Of a stretch of 64,000 nucleotides of DNA, positions 32,844 to 43,240 are shown piece after piece (position 1 is the stretch's first letter; every line of letters begins with the position of its first letter). Location: positions 54,895,001 through 54,959,000 of the forward strand of contig NC_073630.1 of assembly GCF_029407905.1 (NCBI RefSeq). Direction: 5' to 3'. A program made the translations under genes and the position numbers. The notes under the pieces were generated by a model. It worked only from the letters and a program-made list of their open reading frames with translations, was not told where the DNA came from and did not search any database. Source of the DNA: Bubalus kerabau (Eukaryota > Chordata > Mammalia > Artiodactyla > Bovidae).

Positions 32844-34478
32844 CTCATGAAGGAGCTAAAACCCTATCTTGCAGTAGAGGTATGCCATTAACTGCTTCCA
32901 AGCACAGATGTGATAAGCACCAATGGGTGACTCAGAACTAAAGGGCAACTGTGGTATAGAAAGATGGATTTCTTCAGTCATGTATATCTAATATAGTTAC
33001 AAGGCCTCATTTAATTATTTTTACTTAGGGAGTGGTCTTTGGAGTAGGAAATCAATTTTTACTAAAAAGCATCAAGAAAGGCAAAAACTACAAAAGAAAC
33101 AGCCTTGAAATGACTATTGGTTTTGGACCAACCAGAGCCATTGTGAATGTTTCTGAAAGAATGTAAGCAAGCAAGCAAACCCCCTAGAAAATATTGTGAA
33201 ATTTCAGGTTACTGTTGAAGTATTGTGGCTTTTTGTTGTTCATTTATGCTTACAAATATTCATGAATTTCTCCAATTACACACAGAGCTAGTCAATGCCA
33301 TGGGAAAATACCTTTTACTGGTTGCTGATGGATCAGTTTGTAAAGTGCTAAAGTAGAGAGACCAGGCATTTCTCAGTGGGTTGTTTGTACAGTCCATGCT
33401 ATCAGATTTATCTATGAAATATAGTGACATACAGGAACTTTCCTTTTCTTCTTTTCATTTTTAACAGTTAGTTTTGGAGAAGGGAGCCTGCTGTCTGATG
33501 GTAAGCTGGACCTTTAAAATTTCAGATCCACCCTCTGAATAGTAAATTACTGAAACTTTCCAATTGTACAGGAATAATATAAAAGACATGGATTGGTATT
33601 ATTTACTCAAATAAACAATGTTCAGAAGAAAACTGGCAGTTTTACTAATAAAAAATGTAAATTCCAGCTTCATGTGTTATTCATGAAAGCTCTGATATCA
33701 CAATTGTTATTTTTAAGTGTTTAGCTACTGTGAAAAGCATCTTCTACAATGATGTTGGAGGTTGACTGCTGAATGTCAGAAATAATGATCTAGCTGCACT
33801 GTAATCTTTGCTGAATGAGGTCTATTATGCATCATATTTAGAAGAATATTTGTGTTGTTGAATGATTTTAAACTAATTATCTAGCACTGCTTGTATCCCA
33901 TAAAATATAATGATAACCAAACAAAAACCTTACTATGAATACTGTTGAGTCCAATTGTATGCATCATTTTGAGAAGTAAACTAAAATTGACATATTTATC
34001 AGAATCCAAATACATTGTTATTGGAATATGGGCACACTATATAAATGTTTTCCTTGCTTTCAGAAGAACTCAATCCAGATTTACTAGTAATAGCATTCAT
34101 TTTTTTTTTTTTTTTACTGTTACAGTGATTATGTTATTTTCATATGAAAAACTTCAGTGTAAACACTATGAAGCGGCAAGGGTTTCTTCAGAGCATCTTG
34201 GCTACTCCACTGCTTCTCTCTGCCAGGCCAAATGGTCTATTTACATTGTGATCCATTTCAGACACAGGTTCAGCAAATAAGCTGTCAGCTTGATCTGAGA
34301 CTTTGTAAAACTTTGTTTAGCCTTGTTTGACATGAGAGATGCATGTATCAAAATAAAGATAATTCTATCTCTAGTAAAAATAAACTCATTATATTGCCCT
34401 CACAGTTTTCTGAAATTTCATTGTTTTTTAATATTCACTATTTTCTTTTTTTCTGTCTCTGTGTGTGTGTTTGTGTGT
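32844..34478. other. Repeat-poor stretch, no gene
   Basis: No transposon recognised. A (AAGC)n-like tetramer run lies at 33166-33178 and a T run at 34100-34116. The longest open frame is 111 codons (33945-34280) and has no recognisable domain or codon signature; I treat it as chance. Confidence 0.45.
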
Positions 34479-34689
34479 TATTGTTGTTGTTTAGCCACTA
34501 GGTTGTGTCCGACTCTGCAACCCCATGGACTGTAGCCCACCAAGCTCCTCTGTTCATTGTATTTCCCAGGTGAGACTTTTGGAGTGGGTTGCCATTTCCT
34601 TCTCCAGGGAATCTTCCAACTCAGGGATCAAACCTGCATCTCCTGCATTGACCAAGCTGATTCCTTACCACTGAGCCACTAGGGAAGCC
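34479..34689 (-). mobile_element. Bov-tA SINE, minus orientation
   Basis: The plus strand reads TTGTTGTTTAGCCACTAGG (antisense of the (AAC)n tail and 3' end) to CACTGAGCCACTAGGGAAGCC (antisense of the head). It is preceded by a (TG)n-like run at 34459-34478, which may be part of the target. Confidence 0.92.
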
Positions 34690-35542
34690 TTTTTATTGTG
34701 ATTCTTCTTTTTTTTTTTTTTTTGGCTTTTAAAAATGTTGAAATAAAAAAGGAAAGAATTCAAGTGTTGGGACATGCTTTTTTTGAAAGAGAGAACACAG
34801 CTGGGTGTGATAACTTTCTTTTTCTTTTATCTTCCTATAAAGCTGGCATATAGTATTAACTGAGGAAGAAATAGTATCAGCTAACGGGGGAAATTGTGTC
34901 ATTTTGTTCTATGAGAATTAGAGAGGTAAATATAAGAAAGATGCAAAGGTTTTGGCTTGGATTTACCCAATTTGCAATTGTACACTGATGATGATAAAAA
35001 GAAGGTTGCTGAATACAAGAAGAATTTCCTCCATTCCAGGAACTGTCTTTGATGCAGTAGAAGTGCTATGCAGTGGTATTCTCTCACTGGAGTCTCTGCT
35101 GCCTCTTTGGAAAATGTCTTTCAATTACCCCAGAGAATCCAAAAGTTATACTGTAGGTTATCACAAATCAAACCATGGCAGTGTTACCTGATTCTTTCTT
35201 TCCACAACTGCTAAAGTCTACTCTCTCAAGTGTAACAAAACTTGAAGCAATCTCAATATTGAAAGTGATAAACAAGAGAAAGGCAAAGTCCATGACAATT
35301 GCTCCAACTCTGGACACATGAGAATGCTCCCAGTAATACCTAACTAGAAAATATGGATAATGAAAAGTATCACATATAATACAGATCTGGAGAGAGGGAT
35401 ACTTATTTGGCATTAGACATTATTGAGTGAACTGCTATGGCAGACCCTCTTGTGTAGGACACTCATAAATTCTCCTTTTCCTAGTATTATCAGTTTTAGT
35501 CTTCTAAATTATGAATAGAGATAAATGAATAGTGGTAAGCGT

Positions 35543-35606
35543 GAGAGAGACAGCAAGAGAGAGAAGACAAAAAAAAAAAAAAAAAAAGAGAGACAAAAAG
35601 AGATGG
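35543..35606. repeat. Purine-rich GA/poly-A tract
   Basis: GAGAGAGACAGCAAGAGAG is followed by a 19-base A run and AGAGAGACAAAAAGAG. The tract is asymmetric in strand composition. Confidence 0.85.
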
Positions 35607-36065
35607 ACACAGGTAGAGTAAGGAACATAGACAGATAGATATAAGTAATGATTGAAAGGGTGTGTGTTTGTGTATGTGGTGGGTGGTTAAAGGAAAAGTG
35701 GAATCCATAAAAAGTAAGGTAATGTGTTATATATTTCAGTAATACCTTAATGTTGTTCCTGAATCAATCAAAAGTTTTCACTTTCTAATAGATCATTTTG
35801 ATAGCTGGGAGAGGGTATCATAAGAAGTCTATTAGTAAAAGTAAAGAGAACTAGATAATGGTACATATTTAATGTACAGACAATACTGAAATTATACTCA
35901 TTGCCAGATGTATAGACATTTAACAAATTGGTGTAATATTGTACTTCTGAGGCCAAGTTATCCACTTTGCATTATTCCATGAATTATGACTATATATACT
36001 GTATTTTTGATTCTAGAAAGAAACATGAATATAAACACTCCAGTAAGCCACAGATTCCCCTAACG

Positions 36066-36092
36066 CACATACACACACACAAACACACACAG
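36066..36092. repeat. Imperfect (CA)n microsatellite
   Basis: ACATACACACACACAAACACACACA, interrupted twice. Confidence 0.9.
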
Positions 36093-36235
36093 AGTTTCTT
36101 ATTTACCAGCTACAATCAGTACCACTCAATAATTCCCCTCAGTACTACTTTGACAACTTTTGATTACTAACCTGCATTTAATACAAAAAATAGTCTATTT
36201 AGAATTCAAATTATGCTTGTCTGTATATTCTATAA

Positions 36236-36445
36236 GGCTTCTCTGGTGGCTCAGATGGTAAAGAATCCATCTACAATACAAAGGCCCAGCTTTGATCCCT
36301 GGGTCCAGGAGATCCCCTTGAGATGGGAATGGCAATCCACTTCAGTACTCTTGCCTGGAGAATTCTATGGACAGAGGAGTTTAGTGGGCTACAGTCCACG
36401 GGATTGCAAAGAGTTGGACATGACTGAGGGACTAACACACTACTA
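36236..36445 (+). mobile_element. Bov-tA SINE with perfect TSD
   Basis: Head GGCTTCTCTGGTGGCTCAG and end TTGGACATGACTGAGGGACTAACAC. A perfect 12-bp TSD TATATTCTATAA lies at 36224-36235 and 36446-36457. The SINE body is about 10 per cent diverged but the TSD is unmutated. Confidence 0.95.
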
Positions 36446-36457
36446 TATATTCTATAA

Positions 36458-37096
36458 ATACAATAACTATATTTGTTGACCCCTGCATACACTCTAACAC
36501 AAGCATCATAAATAAAACCTATATATTCACAGTTAGTTACAACTATCACTCAATAATATCAATAGAAAATATACATAGTGAAATGAATAATTCTAGAACC
36601 CTTCTATGTAGGAGCATTCAAATAACACTATTCTTATCAATTATTCTTTAAAAATTCATGCTAATATATGATCATCATTTAACCCTAAGATATCAGCTCT
36701 CTATCTACAAAATAACAAAGTTTTTGCTCCTAACAGTGAAGTCAGGTATTTACCTGTGTTTACATGTAGACAACAGACAGTTGATTTGACCGAATTCTTC
36801 ATTTTCAATCAGATGGTTTGTGTCTTGGAAAAATTAGTCTTTAGTTTATGTAACAATGTAACTTAAAGAAGTTTCTGGATACTTAATCTGTTATATTATA
36901 TAAGACAACTAACTTACATCTGAGGATGATACTTATAAAAATAGTTTTCCCTAAACTTTTACTGCTGAATGAAATCTCTTATGAAATATAAAAAAAATTT
37001 TTTTCAAACATTGTCACTTTATATATTTTGGAAATAGCAGTGCTTCTACCCAATAGTCTGTGATAACCTACATGAGAAAAGAGTCTAAAACAGAAT

Positions 37097-37100
<4 letters not shown>
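36458..37100. other. No gene or repeat seen
   Basis: AT-rich unique sequence ending in the (TA)n tract. Confidence 0.5.
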
Positions 37101-37133
<33 letters not shown>

Positions 37134-37212
37134 TAATTGAATCACTCTGCTGTGTACCTTAGAGTAACACAATATTGTAAATCAACTATATTCCAATAGA
37201 AATAAAATGTTT
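37101..37212 (+). repeat. (TA)n plus L1 3' terminal relic
   Basis: (TA)n at 37101-37126, then AATTGAATCACTCTGCTG and AGTAACACAATATTGTAAATC ending in CAATAGAAATAAAATG. This is the terminal 80 bp of an older L1 with a decayed poly-A. The same terminus occurs at 49690-49800. Confidence 0.75.
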
Positions 37213-37425
37213 AAAATAGAAATAGCAGGGCTTGGCTGATTAAAACAGAAATGTAGAGAAATAAAATCTTATCCTATTTTGCCCTTGTATTTCACTCCCT
37301 TAGATATTTCCCATAGATATAATAGATTGCAGCTTATATATCTAAAATAAAAATTGCCACATTCAAAACTGTTTTTATTAAATTATAATGAATAATAAGC
37401 TTATTCTGGAAATACTTTATGGGTG
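37213..37425. other. No gene or repeat seen
   Basis: Short AT-rich unique interval forming the left flank of the composite BovB insertion. Confidence 0.5.
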
Positions 37426-37435
37426 CTATTGACAG

Positions 37436-39222
37436 TCAGTTCAGTTCAGTCACTCAGTCGTGTCTGACTGTTTGCGACCCCATAGACTGTAGCACACCAG
37501 GCTTCCCTTCCCATCACCAACTCCCGGAGTTTACTCAAACTCATGTCCATCGAGTCAGTGATGCCATCCAATCAACTCATCCTCTTGTCATCCCCTTCTA
37601 ATCTCATCTTCAACCTTTCCCAGCATCAGGGTATTTTCAAATGAGTCAGTTTTTTGCATAAGGTAGCCAAAGTATTGGAGTTTCAGCTTCAGCAACAGTC
37701 CTTCCAACAAATATTCAGGACTGGTTTTCTTTAAGATGGACTGGTTGGATCTCCTTGCAGTCCAAGGGACTCTCAAGAGACTTCTCCAACACCACAGTTC
37801 AAAAGCATCAATTCTTCAGTGCTCAGCTTTCTTTATAGTCCAACTCTCACATTCATACATGACTACTGGAAAAAACATAGTATTGACTAGACAGACCTTT
37901 GTCAGCAAAGTAGTGTCTCTGCTTTTTAATATGCTGTCTAGGTTGGTCATAGCTTTTCTTCCAAGGAGTAAGGATCTTTTAATTTCATGGCTGCAATCAT
38001 GATCTGCAGTGATTTAGAAGTTCAAAAAATGAAGTCTGTCACTGTTTCCACTGTTTCCCCATCTATTTGCCATGAAGTGATTGGACTAGAGGCCATGATC
38101 TTAGTTTTCTGAATGTTGAGTTTTAAGCCAACTTTTTCACTCTCCTCTTTCACTTTCATTAAGAAGCTCTTTAGTTCCTCTTCACTTTCTGCCATAAGGG
38201 TGGTGTCATCTGCATATCTGAGGTTGTTGACATTTCTTTTGGCAATTTTGATTCCAGCTTGTGCTTCATGGAGCCCAGCATTTCTCATGATGTCCTCTGC
38301 ATATAAGTTAAATAAGCAGGGTGACAATATACAGCCTTGACGTACTCTTTTTCCTATTTGGAACCAGTCTGTTGTTCCATGTCCAGTTCTAACTGTTGCT
38401 TCCTGACCTGCATACAGGTTTCTCAAGAGGCAGGTCAGGTGGTCTGGTATTCCCATCTCTTTCAGAATTTTCCACAATTTGTTGTGATCCACACAGTCTA
38501 AAGCTTTGTCATAATCAATAAAGCAGAAATAGATGTTTTTCTGAAACTCTCTTGCTTTTTTGATGATCCAACAGATATTGGAAATTTGATCTCTTGTTTC
38601 TCTGCCTTTTCTAAAACCAGCTTGAATATCTGGAATTTCACGGTTCATGTACTGTTGAAGCCTGGCTTGGAGAATTTTGAGCATTACTTTAGTAGCGTGT
38701 GAGATGAGTGCAATTGTTTGGTAGTTCGAGCATTCTTTGGCTTTGCCCTTCTTTGGGATTGGAATTAGAACTGAACTTTTCCAGTCCTGTGGCCACCACT
38801 GAGTTTTCCAAATTTGCTGGTATATTGAGTATAGCACTTTCACAGCATCATCTTTCAGGATTTGAAATAGCTCAACTGGAATCCATCACCTCCACTAGCT
38901 TTGTTCGTAGTGATACTTCCTAAGCCCACTTGGCTTTGCATTCTAGGATGTATGGCTCTAAGTTGGTAATTACACCATTGTGACTATTTGGGTTGTGAAG
39001 ATCTTTTTTGTATAGTTCTTCTGTGTATTCTTGCCACCTCTTCCTAATATCTTCTTCTGTTAGGTCCATACCATTTTCATCCTTTATTGTGCCCATCTTT
39101 GCATGAAATATTCCCTTGGTATCTCTAATTTTCTTGAAGAGATCTCTGGACTTTCTCATTTTATTGTTTCCCTCTATTTCTTTGCATTGATCTCTGAGGA
39201 AGCCTTTCTTATCTCTCCTTGC
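37436..39222 (-). pseudogene. BovB linker and reverse transcriptase, sense segment
   Basis: The minus-strand frame of 273 codons (38843-38022) carries KVLYSIYQQIWKTQ, GFRKGRETRDQISNI, FIDYDKALDCVDH, FNLYAEDIM and YADD. The C-terminal region (37776-37588 and around 37990-37740) is in other frames. The 3' end has the GTTCAGTTCAGTCACTCAG block. A 142-codon frame (39348-38920) starts in inverted 5' sequence and continues into the linker, a chimeric frame made by the inversion. Confidence 0.9.
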
Positions 39223-39837
39223 CCCACATCCAAGGGCAGAGAAGACCCTGCAGGATGGTAGGCACTGGAGCGGAGCTGTGAGGAGATACCCCATGTCTAA
39301 GAACAAAGGAGAAGCTCCAGCAAGACAGTAGGAGGGGCTAAATCGCATTTAGAATCAAACCCCATTCCCACCAGAAATGCTCAGAAGGCTCAAAGAAACC
39401 TTGTGCACAGCAGGACCCAGAGACCCCATAGAGACTGAGAAAGAAGTGTGCTTGAGTGTCTCCTGTGGAAGTATGGGTCAGCATTGGACTGCTGCAGGGG
39501 CAGAGGCTCTGGGTGCCACAGACCTGGTTATGGTAGAAGCCCTCATGGAGGAGGTCTCTATTAACCCCACCACAGAACCACCAGAACTTACATAGGACTA
39601 TGAAACACACTCTTGGCAGGCACAAACAGAACCTTGTGCACACCAGGACCCAGAAGAAAGGAGCAATGACCCCACAAGAGACTGATCCAGACTTGCCCAA
39701 AAGTGTCCAGGAGTCTGCAGTGGAGGCATGGGTTGGCAGTGGCCTGCTGCAGGGCTGCGGGCACTGAGTGTAGCCATGAATGCATGGGACCTTTTGAAGG
39801 AGGTAGCTATTATCTTCATTGCATCCACCATAGTTTG
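39223..39837 (+). repeat. Extended BovB 5' region with two-unit 233-bp repeat (inverted segment)
   Basis: GC-rich relative to its surroundings and inside the BovB TSDs, so part of the retrotransposed RNA. Two diverged units are seen. Unit 1 begins AACCTTGTGCACAGCAGG at 39397, and unit 2 begins AACCTTGTGCACACCAGG at 39630. Both continue with GACCCAGA, GAGACTGA, GTGTC.CCTG/CAGGAGTC and CTGCTGCAGGG at the same relative positions. The period is 233 bp. Its continuation (GGCCCCAGGTAAATAAC) lies across the nested insertion at 41305. Confidence 0.75.
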
Positions 39838-40106
39838 CTGCTAAGTCATTTCAGTCGTGTCCGACTCTGTGCGACCCCATAGACGGCAGCCCACCAGGCT
39901 TCCCTGTCCCTGGGATTCTCCAGGCAAGAACACTGGAGTGGGTTGCCATTTCCTTCTCCAATGCATGAAAGTGAAAAGTGAAAGTGAAGTCGCTCAGTCG
40001 TGTCCGACTCTTCGCGACCCCATGGACTGCAGCCCACCAGGCTCCTCCGTCCATGGGATTTTCCAGGCAAAAGTACTGGAGTGGGTTGCCATTGCCTTCT
40101 CTGAGC
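39838..40106 (-). mobile_element. BOV-A2 SINE forming the 3' end of the chimera
   Basis: Two BovA monomers with the GCATGAAAGTGAAAAGTGAA linker. The tail side (GCTGCTAAGTC on the plus strand) directly abuts the target duplication at 39837. No SINE-specific TSD is found at its other end: sequence right of 40106 (CACAAAAGGTATAATG) does not repeat the left flank. That is why I treat it as part of the larger inserted unit. Confidence 0.9.
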
Positions 40107-41037
40107 ACAAAAGGTATAATGTAAACCAATTAAAATCAATTGGGTTCAAGATGATTCAAGTAAACCTTAATCCCCAATCTATAAGCCAACAGACACACCC
40201 AGAGGTGGCAGGACAGCTCCAAGGCATGGTCAAAAGAGGGAGGAGTGGGTGGTTCCCCAACGGCTGGTATGATCCTCTCACTCATTAGCATATGAATTCC
40301 ATTCCCTCACAAAATCTATCCAGGCCTAATACCATGGCCCCAGCCCTTGCCCTTGGCAATGGTTCCCACACTGAAGAGTGGCTTCTCTCTGGATCCTAAC
40401 AAATCCACCTCTTATCGCTTTGTCTCTCAATGAATTTTTGCAATGAGACATCAGAGCCTGAGTTTCACTAGTTTTGGCCGGGCTTGAGTCTCGGGAGAGA
40501 GCTGAAGGGCAGGAGGAAAAAGCAGTGGGAAAAATGTGCCAAGGAATCCCCTTCATAGCCCGCTGGAAAATTTGCTAAATATCTGACCGGTGCTCATGGT
40601 TTCATCGGTCTGATCCTTGGCACAGAGAAGAGAAAGGACAGAAGAACCCCCACTGGCTTGGGTAACAGCTACTGGGGCTCAGCAGATAGGGCCTTTGGGA
40701 CATGCTGAGGAGTAGCCTCTCCAGAGTCCCTCTATTGTGCCCCGTGCTGCCCACCTGTTCGCGGGAGGTTCGAGGAAACAAGAAATGAGAGATTGTAAAG
40801 GTCCCTCCAGCCATAAGAGCGAGGACCTCTTACCTTAACTGGAGGTCTTCTGGAATCTGAGACTGGGCCATGTGAGCTTTCTGCTGAGTTCGTTTTTCCC
40901 TGTCCCAGTTTCCAGCACAACGGGCCTTCCCCTGCGTTTGGTTTCTTCACCTTCCACTTCTAGCGTGGGAGTTTTGCTGAGTTGGGCTCCTGCTGTGCTT
41001 GGCCTCTTCTGCACGTAGGTTGTTTCAGTCAGGTTAA
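40107..41037 (-). pseudogene. ERV leader and 5' gag-like remnant
   Basis: Downstream of the primer binding site on the minus strand lies a leader of about 440 bp containing a good 5' splice donor (AAG/GTAAGAG, GT at 40833-40832). It is followed by an ATG at 40597-40595 in a plausible gag-start context. The frame ends at a TGA after 14 codons (40555-40553), with further stops beyond. There is no protease, polymerase or envelope region and no 3' LTR. The primer type and layout suggest a class I (gamma-like) endogenous retrovirus. This is a non-functional fragment. Confidence 0.6.
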
Positions 41038-41055
41038 ATCCGAGTCACGGCACCA
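41038..41055 (-). promoter_or_regulatory. Retroviral primer binding site, tRNA-His
   Basis: The plus-strand 18-mer ATCCGAGTCACGGCACCA equals the 3' end of vertebrate tRNA-His including CCA. Its complement on the minus strand is therefore a perfect primer binding site. It lies 4 nt from the U5-type end (CA at 41061-41060 on the minus strand), the expected spacing within a few bases. tRNA-His priming is known from class I elements such as HERV-H. Confidence 0.85.
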
Positions 41056-41059
41056 TAGA

Positions 41060-41293
41060 TGTCATACGAGTGTATGTTCCTCAGTTCTTTGTCTCATCAC
41101 AACAAAGATTTGGAGCGACGGACATTAAAGCCCTCAGTGTGTCACAACTCTCGGGTCTTGGACAAACCGTGTTATAGTTCTTAGGCAAATCAGTGTTACA
41201 GCTCTATTTTATTTAGAAGATTGCAGGAGAGAGAGAGTCAGTGAGAAATAGAGAGAGAGCACGCACATGGAGGGGCAGGGGCAGAGAGAGTCA
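41060..41293 (-). repeat. ERV R-U5 segment, U3 absent
   Basis: On the minus strand it starts TGACTCTCTCTGCCCC, has a polyadenylation signal AATAAA at 41213-41208 (80 nt from the start) and ends CGTATGACA before the primer binding site. Only 80 nt precede AATAAA and no TATA box is visible, so U3 is missing. A start at or near the cap site is what a copied viral RNA would show. A short 234-bp LTR with TG...CA ends is the alternative reading. Confidence 0.65.
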
Positions 41294-41304
41294 ACCATAG
41301 TTTG

Positions 41305-41862
41305 GCCCCAGGTAAATAACAGGGAGGGAATGCAGCCCCACCCATTCACAGACAATTGGATTAAAGATTCACTGAACATGGCTCTGCCCATCAGAACAAG
41401 ACCCAGCTTCCCCTCAGTCTGTCTGTCCCATCATGAAGCTTTCATAAGCCTCTTACCCTTCTCCATCAGAGGGCAGACAGACTGAAAACCACAATCACAG
41501 AAAACTAAGCAATCTGATCACATGGACCACAGCCTTGTCTAACTCAATGAAACTATGAGCCATGCCGTGTAGGCCCACCCAAGACGGATGGGTCATGGTG
41601 GAGAGTTCTGACAAAATGTGGTCCACTGGAGAAGGGAATGGCAAACCACTTCAGTATTCCTGCCTTGAGAACCTCATGAACAGTATGAAAAGGAAAAAAG
41701 AAAAGATAGGACACTGAAAGATGAACTCCCCAGGTTAGTAGGTGCCCAATATGCTACTGGAGATCAGTGGAGAAATAACTCCAGAAAGAATGAAGAGAGA
41801 GAGTCAAAGCAAAAACAACACCCAGTTGTGGATGTGACTGGTGATGTGAGTAAAGTCCAATA
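41305..41862 (+). mobile_element. BovB 5' UTR, remainder of inverted segment
   Basis: Parallels 25868-26400 of the near full-length copy (CAGCCCCACCCATTCACAG, GAGGGCAGACAGACTGAAAA, GTGGAGAGTTCTGACAAAAT, ATGCTACTGGAGATCAGTGG). It stops abruptly at 41862 against the TSD. That sharp internal 3' boundary in a 5' fragment is unusual for ordinary 5' truncation and fits second-strand priming at an internal site. Confidence 0.88.
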
Positions 41863-41872
41863 CTGTTGACAG

Positions 41873-42881
41873 GGGAATATGTTAAAATCAAGGGATAAAA
41901 CATACTTTTGTCTCAATGAAAGGATCAGAACTAAGAATAAGACTCTTTTTTAATTTTTCTTGATAGAAAAGTGCATGGGCTCAGAGGATCACGTATAAAA
42001 TTTACAGTTAAAAAACACTTGTCTATCATGCATGAGAATAATAAAAGAAGGAAAACTTTAATACAATAACTATCCAGTTTTATGTAGAGAAGAATGTGTG
42101 TAAGTTTGTCAGAAATTTCTGTTAAAAGCCCAAAGTTCCAAGAGCTGGCTTTTCATCTAGCTCTATAAAGCATATGCTGACTGCATAAAAGAATGAATAC
42201 ACTGGTCCACATTTACAGAAAATAAATTCAGCTATATTCAATGGTACACTATTAAAAGTGGAGTGTGTTCACACATGCATACATGCACCCACACTCATAC
42301 TGCAGCATTAAATATGAGTTGTTCGTTCACTAATTCCATTCAAACACATTTTAGGCATCTATTGTATACCAGAAATTCTCCTGTGTCCAAGAAATAGATA
42401 GGACTTAGTATTTTTCCCTACCCTGAAGTGACTCCCACTGGAGTCAGAAAGAAAAGCTCAGAACCAACTATTACATAATGTATTGGGATTTTGAGTAGAT
42501 TTAAATACAGACCACTATGGGAACACAGGAGCATGATCAACTAATTCTCTCTGGTCCTTGTCTTCACCCTTTAGTGAATCACTTCTAGAGTTTATATTTC
42601 ACAGATCACAATAGCACCATCATGTCAAAAATTTATACATTTTTACCCAAATAACTCTTGAAATACTTTGTCTATGAATTCATTGACATCGTATCCCTTG
42701 ACTCTTCTATTGTTCTCTTAACAACTGTTCCATCTTCACAATGTTCTCTAAAAAGATCATTACCTCATTACTATTGATTCTTTGCATTATTTTTGCAGAA
42801 ATCGCATGGGAAAAATTCTGCTCTGGCTCCATCCAGCTCTTTAGTTTTTTGACTGAAGATAATAGAGAACTACCAAAGAAA
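41873..42881. other. Unique AT-rich DNA with an L2 relic
   Basis: Apart from the L2-like segment at 42315-42480 nothing is recognised. No exon-like frame is present. Confidence 0.45.
42315..42480 (-). repeat. L2 LINE 3' end relic
   Basis: The plus strand reads TCACTAATTCCATTCAAACAC, then ATCTATTGTATACCAGAAATTCTCC, then AAGAAATAGATAGGACTTAG and CCCTACCCTGAAGTGACTCC, following the antisense L2 3' terminus. Confidence 0.5.
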
Positions 42882-43176
42882 CAGTTCAGTTCAGTTCAGT
42901 TCAGTCACTCAGTCGTGTCTGACTGTTTGTGACCCAATGAACTGCAACACACCAGGCTTCCCTGTCCATCATCAGCTCCCAGAGCTTGTTCAAACTTATG
43001 TCCATTGAGCTGGTGATGCCATCCAACCATCTCATCCTCTGTCATCCCCTTCTCCTCCTGCCCTCAATCTTTCCCAACATCAGGGTCTTTTCCAGTGAGT
43101 CAGTTTTTCGAATCAGGTGGCCAAATTATTGGAGTTTCAGCTTCAGCATCAATCCTTCCAATGAATATTCAGGACT
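42882..43176 (-). mobile_element. BovB LINE extreme 3' fragment
   Basis: A 295-bp 5'-truncated copy from the GTTCAGTTCAGTTCAGTCACTC tail to the block encoding SPEYSLEGLMLKLK. It contains no catalytic motif. TSD not recognised. Confidence 0.93.
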
Positions 43177-43240
43177 TGTGCAGTGTAAATCCATGATCTG
43201 TAAATGTAGCCCTCAATGTAACCTTCAATATCTTATCCAT

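Larger units (their letters stand above)
34690..36223. other. No gene; low-complexity tracts only
   Basis: AT-rich unique DNA. It contains a GA/A-rich purine tract at 35543-35606, including a 19-base A run, and a (CA)n tract at 36066-36092. Nothing resembles an exon. Confidence 0.5.
39838..41293 (-). mobile_element. Chimeric ERV R-U5-leader plus BOV-A2 retrocopy with 11-bp TSD
   Basis: Minus-strand order: retroviral-type R-U5 segment (41293-41060), tRNA-His primer binding site (41055-41038), leader with splice donor (near 40833), a gag-like start with early stop, about 490 bp more, then a same-sense BOV-A2 (40106-39838) whose AGC-type tail ends the unit. The perfect 11-bp duplication ACCATAGTTTG at 39827-39837 and 41294-41304 brackets the whole. 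Retroviral integrase gives 4-6 bp, so 11 bp with a SINE tail points to LINE-type integration of a fused transcript. The alternative is independent insertions at the same point. Confidence 0.7.
37436..41862 (-). mobile_element. Twin-primed BovB insertion carrying a nested ERV/SINE chimera
   Basis: One insertion with a sense 3' segment on the minus strand (37436-39222) joined head-to-head to its own 5' region in inverted orientation (39223-41862, less the nested 39838-41293). Imperfect 10-bp TSD at the outer ends: CTATTGACAG (37426-37435) and CTGTTGACAG (41863-41872). The inverted part ends, in element coordinates, before the endonuclease. The sense part starts in the linker (RRDKKGFLRDQCKEIE), so about 1 kb including the endonuclease is missing at the join. 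This matches a twin-priming product. The 5' region here extends about 620 bp further upstream than in the copy at 25868. Confidence 0.87.

Noticed and set aside
40326..40950. Minus-strand frames of 70-76 codons as gag proteins
   Set aside because: They do not continue from the plausible start at 40597 (stop after 14 codons), and phases change repeatedly; treated as a decayed fragment.
41060..41293. Complete solo LTR or intact 5' LTR
   Set aside because: Too little sequence precedes AATAAA, no TATA box is visible, no second LTR exists, and the flanking duplication is 11 bp rather than 4-6 bp.
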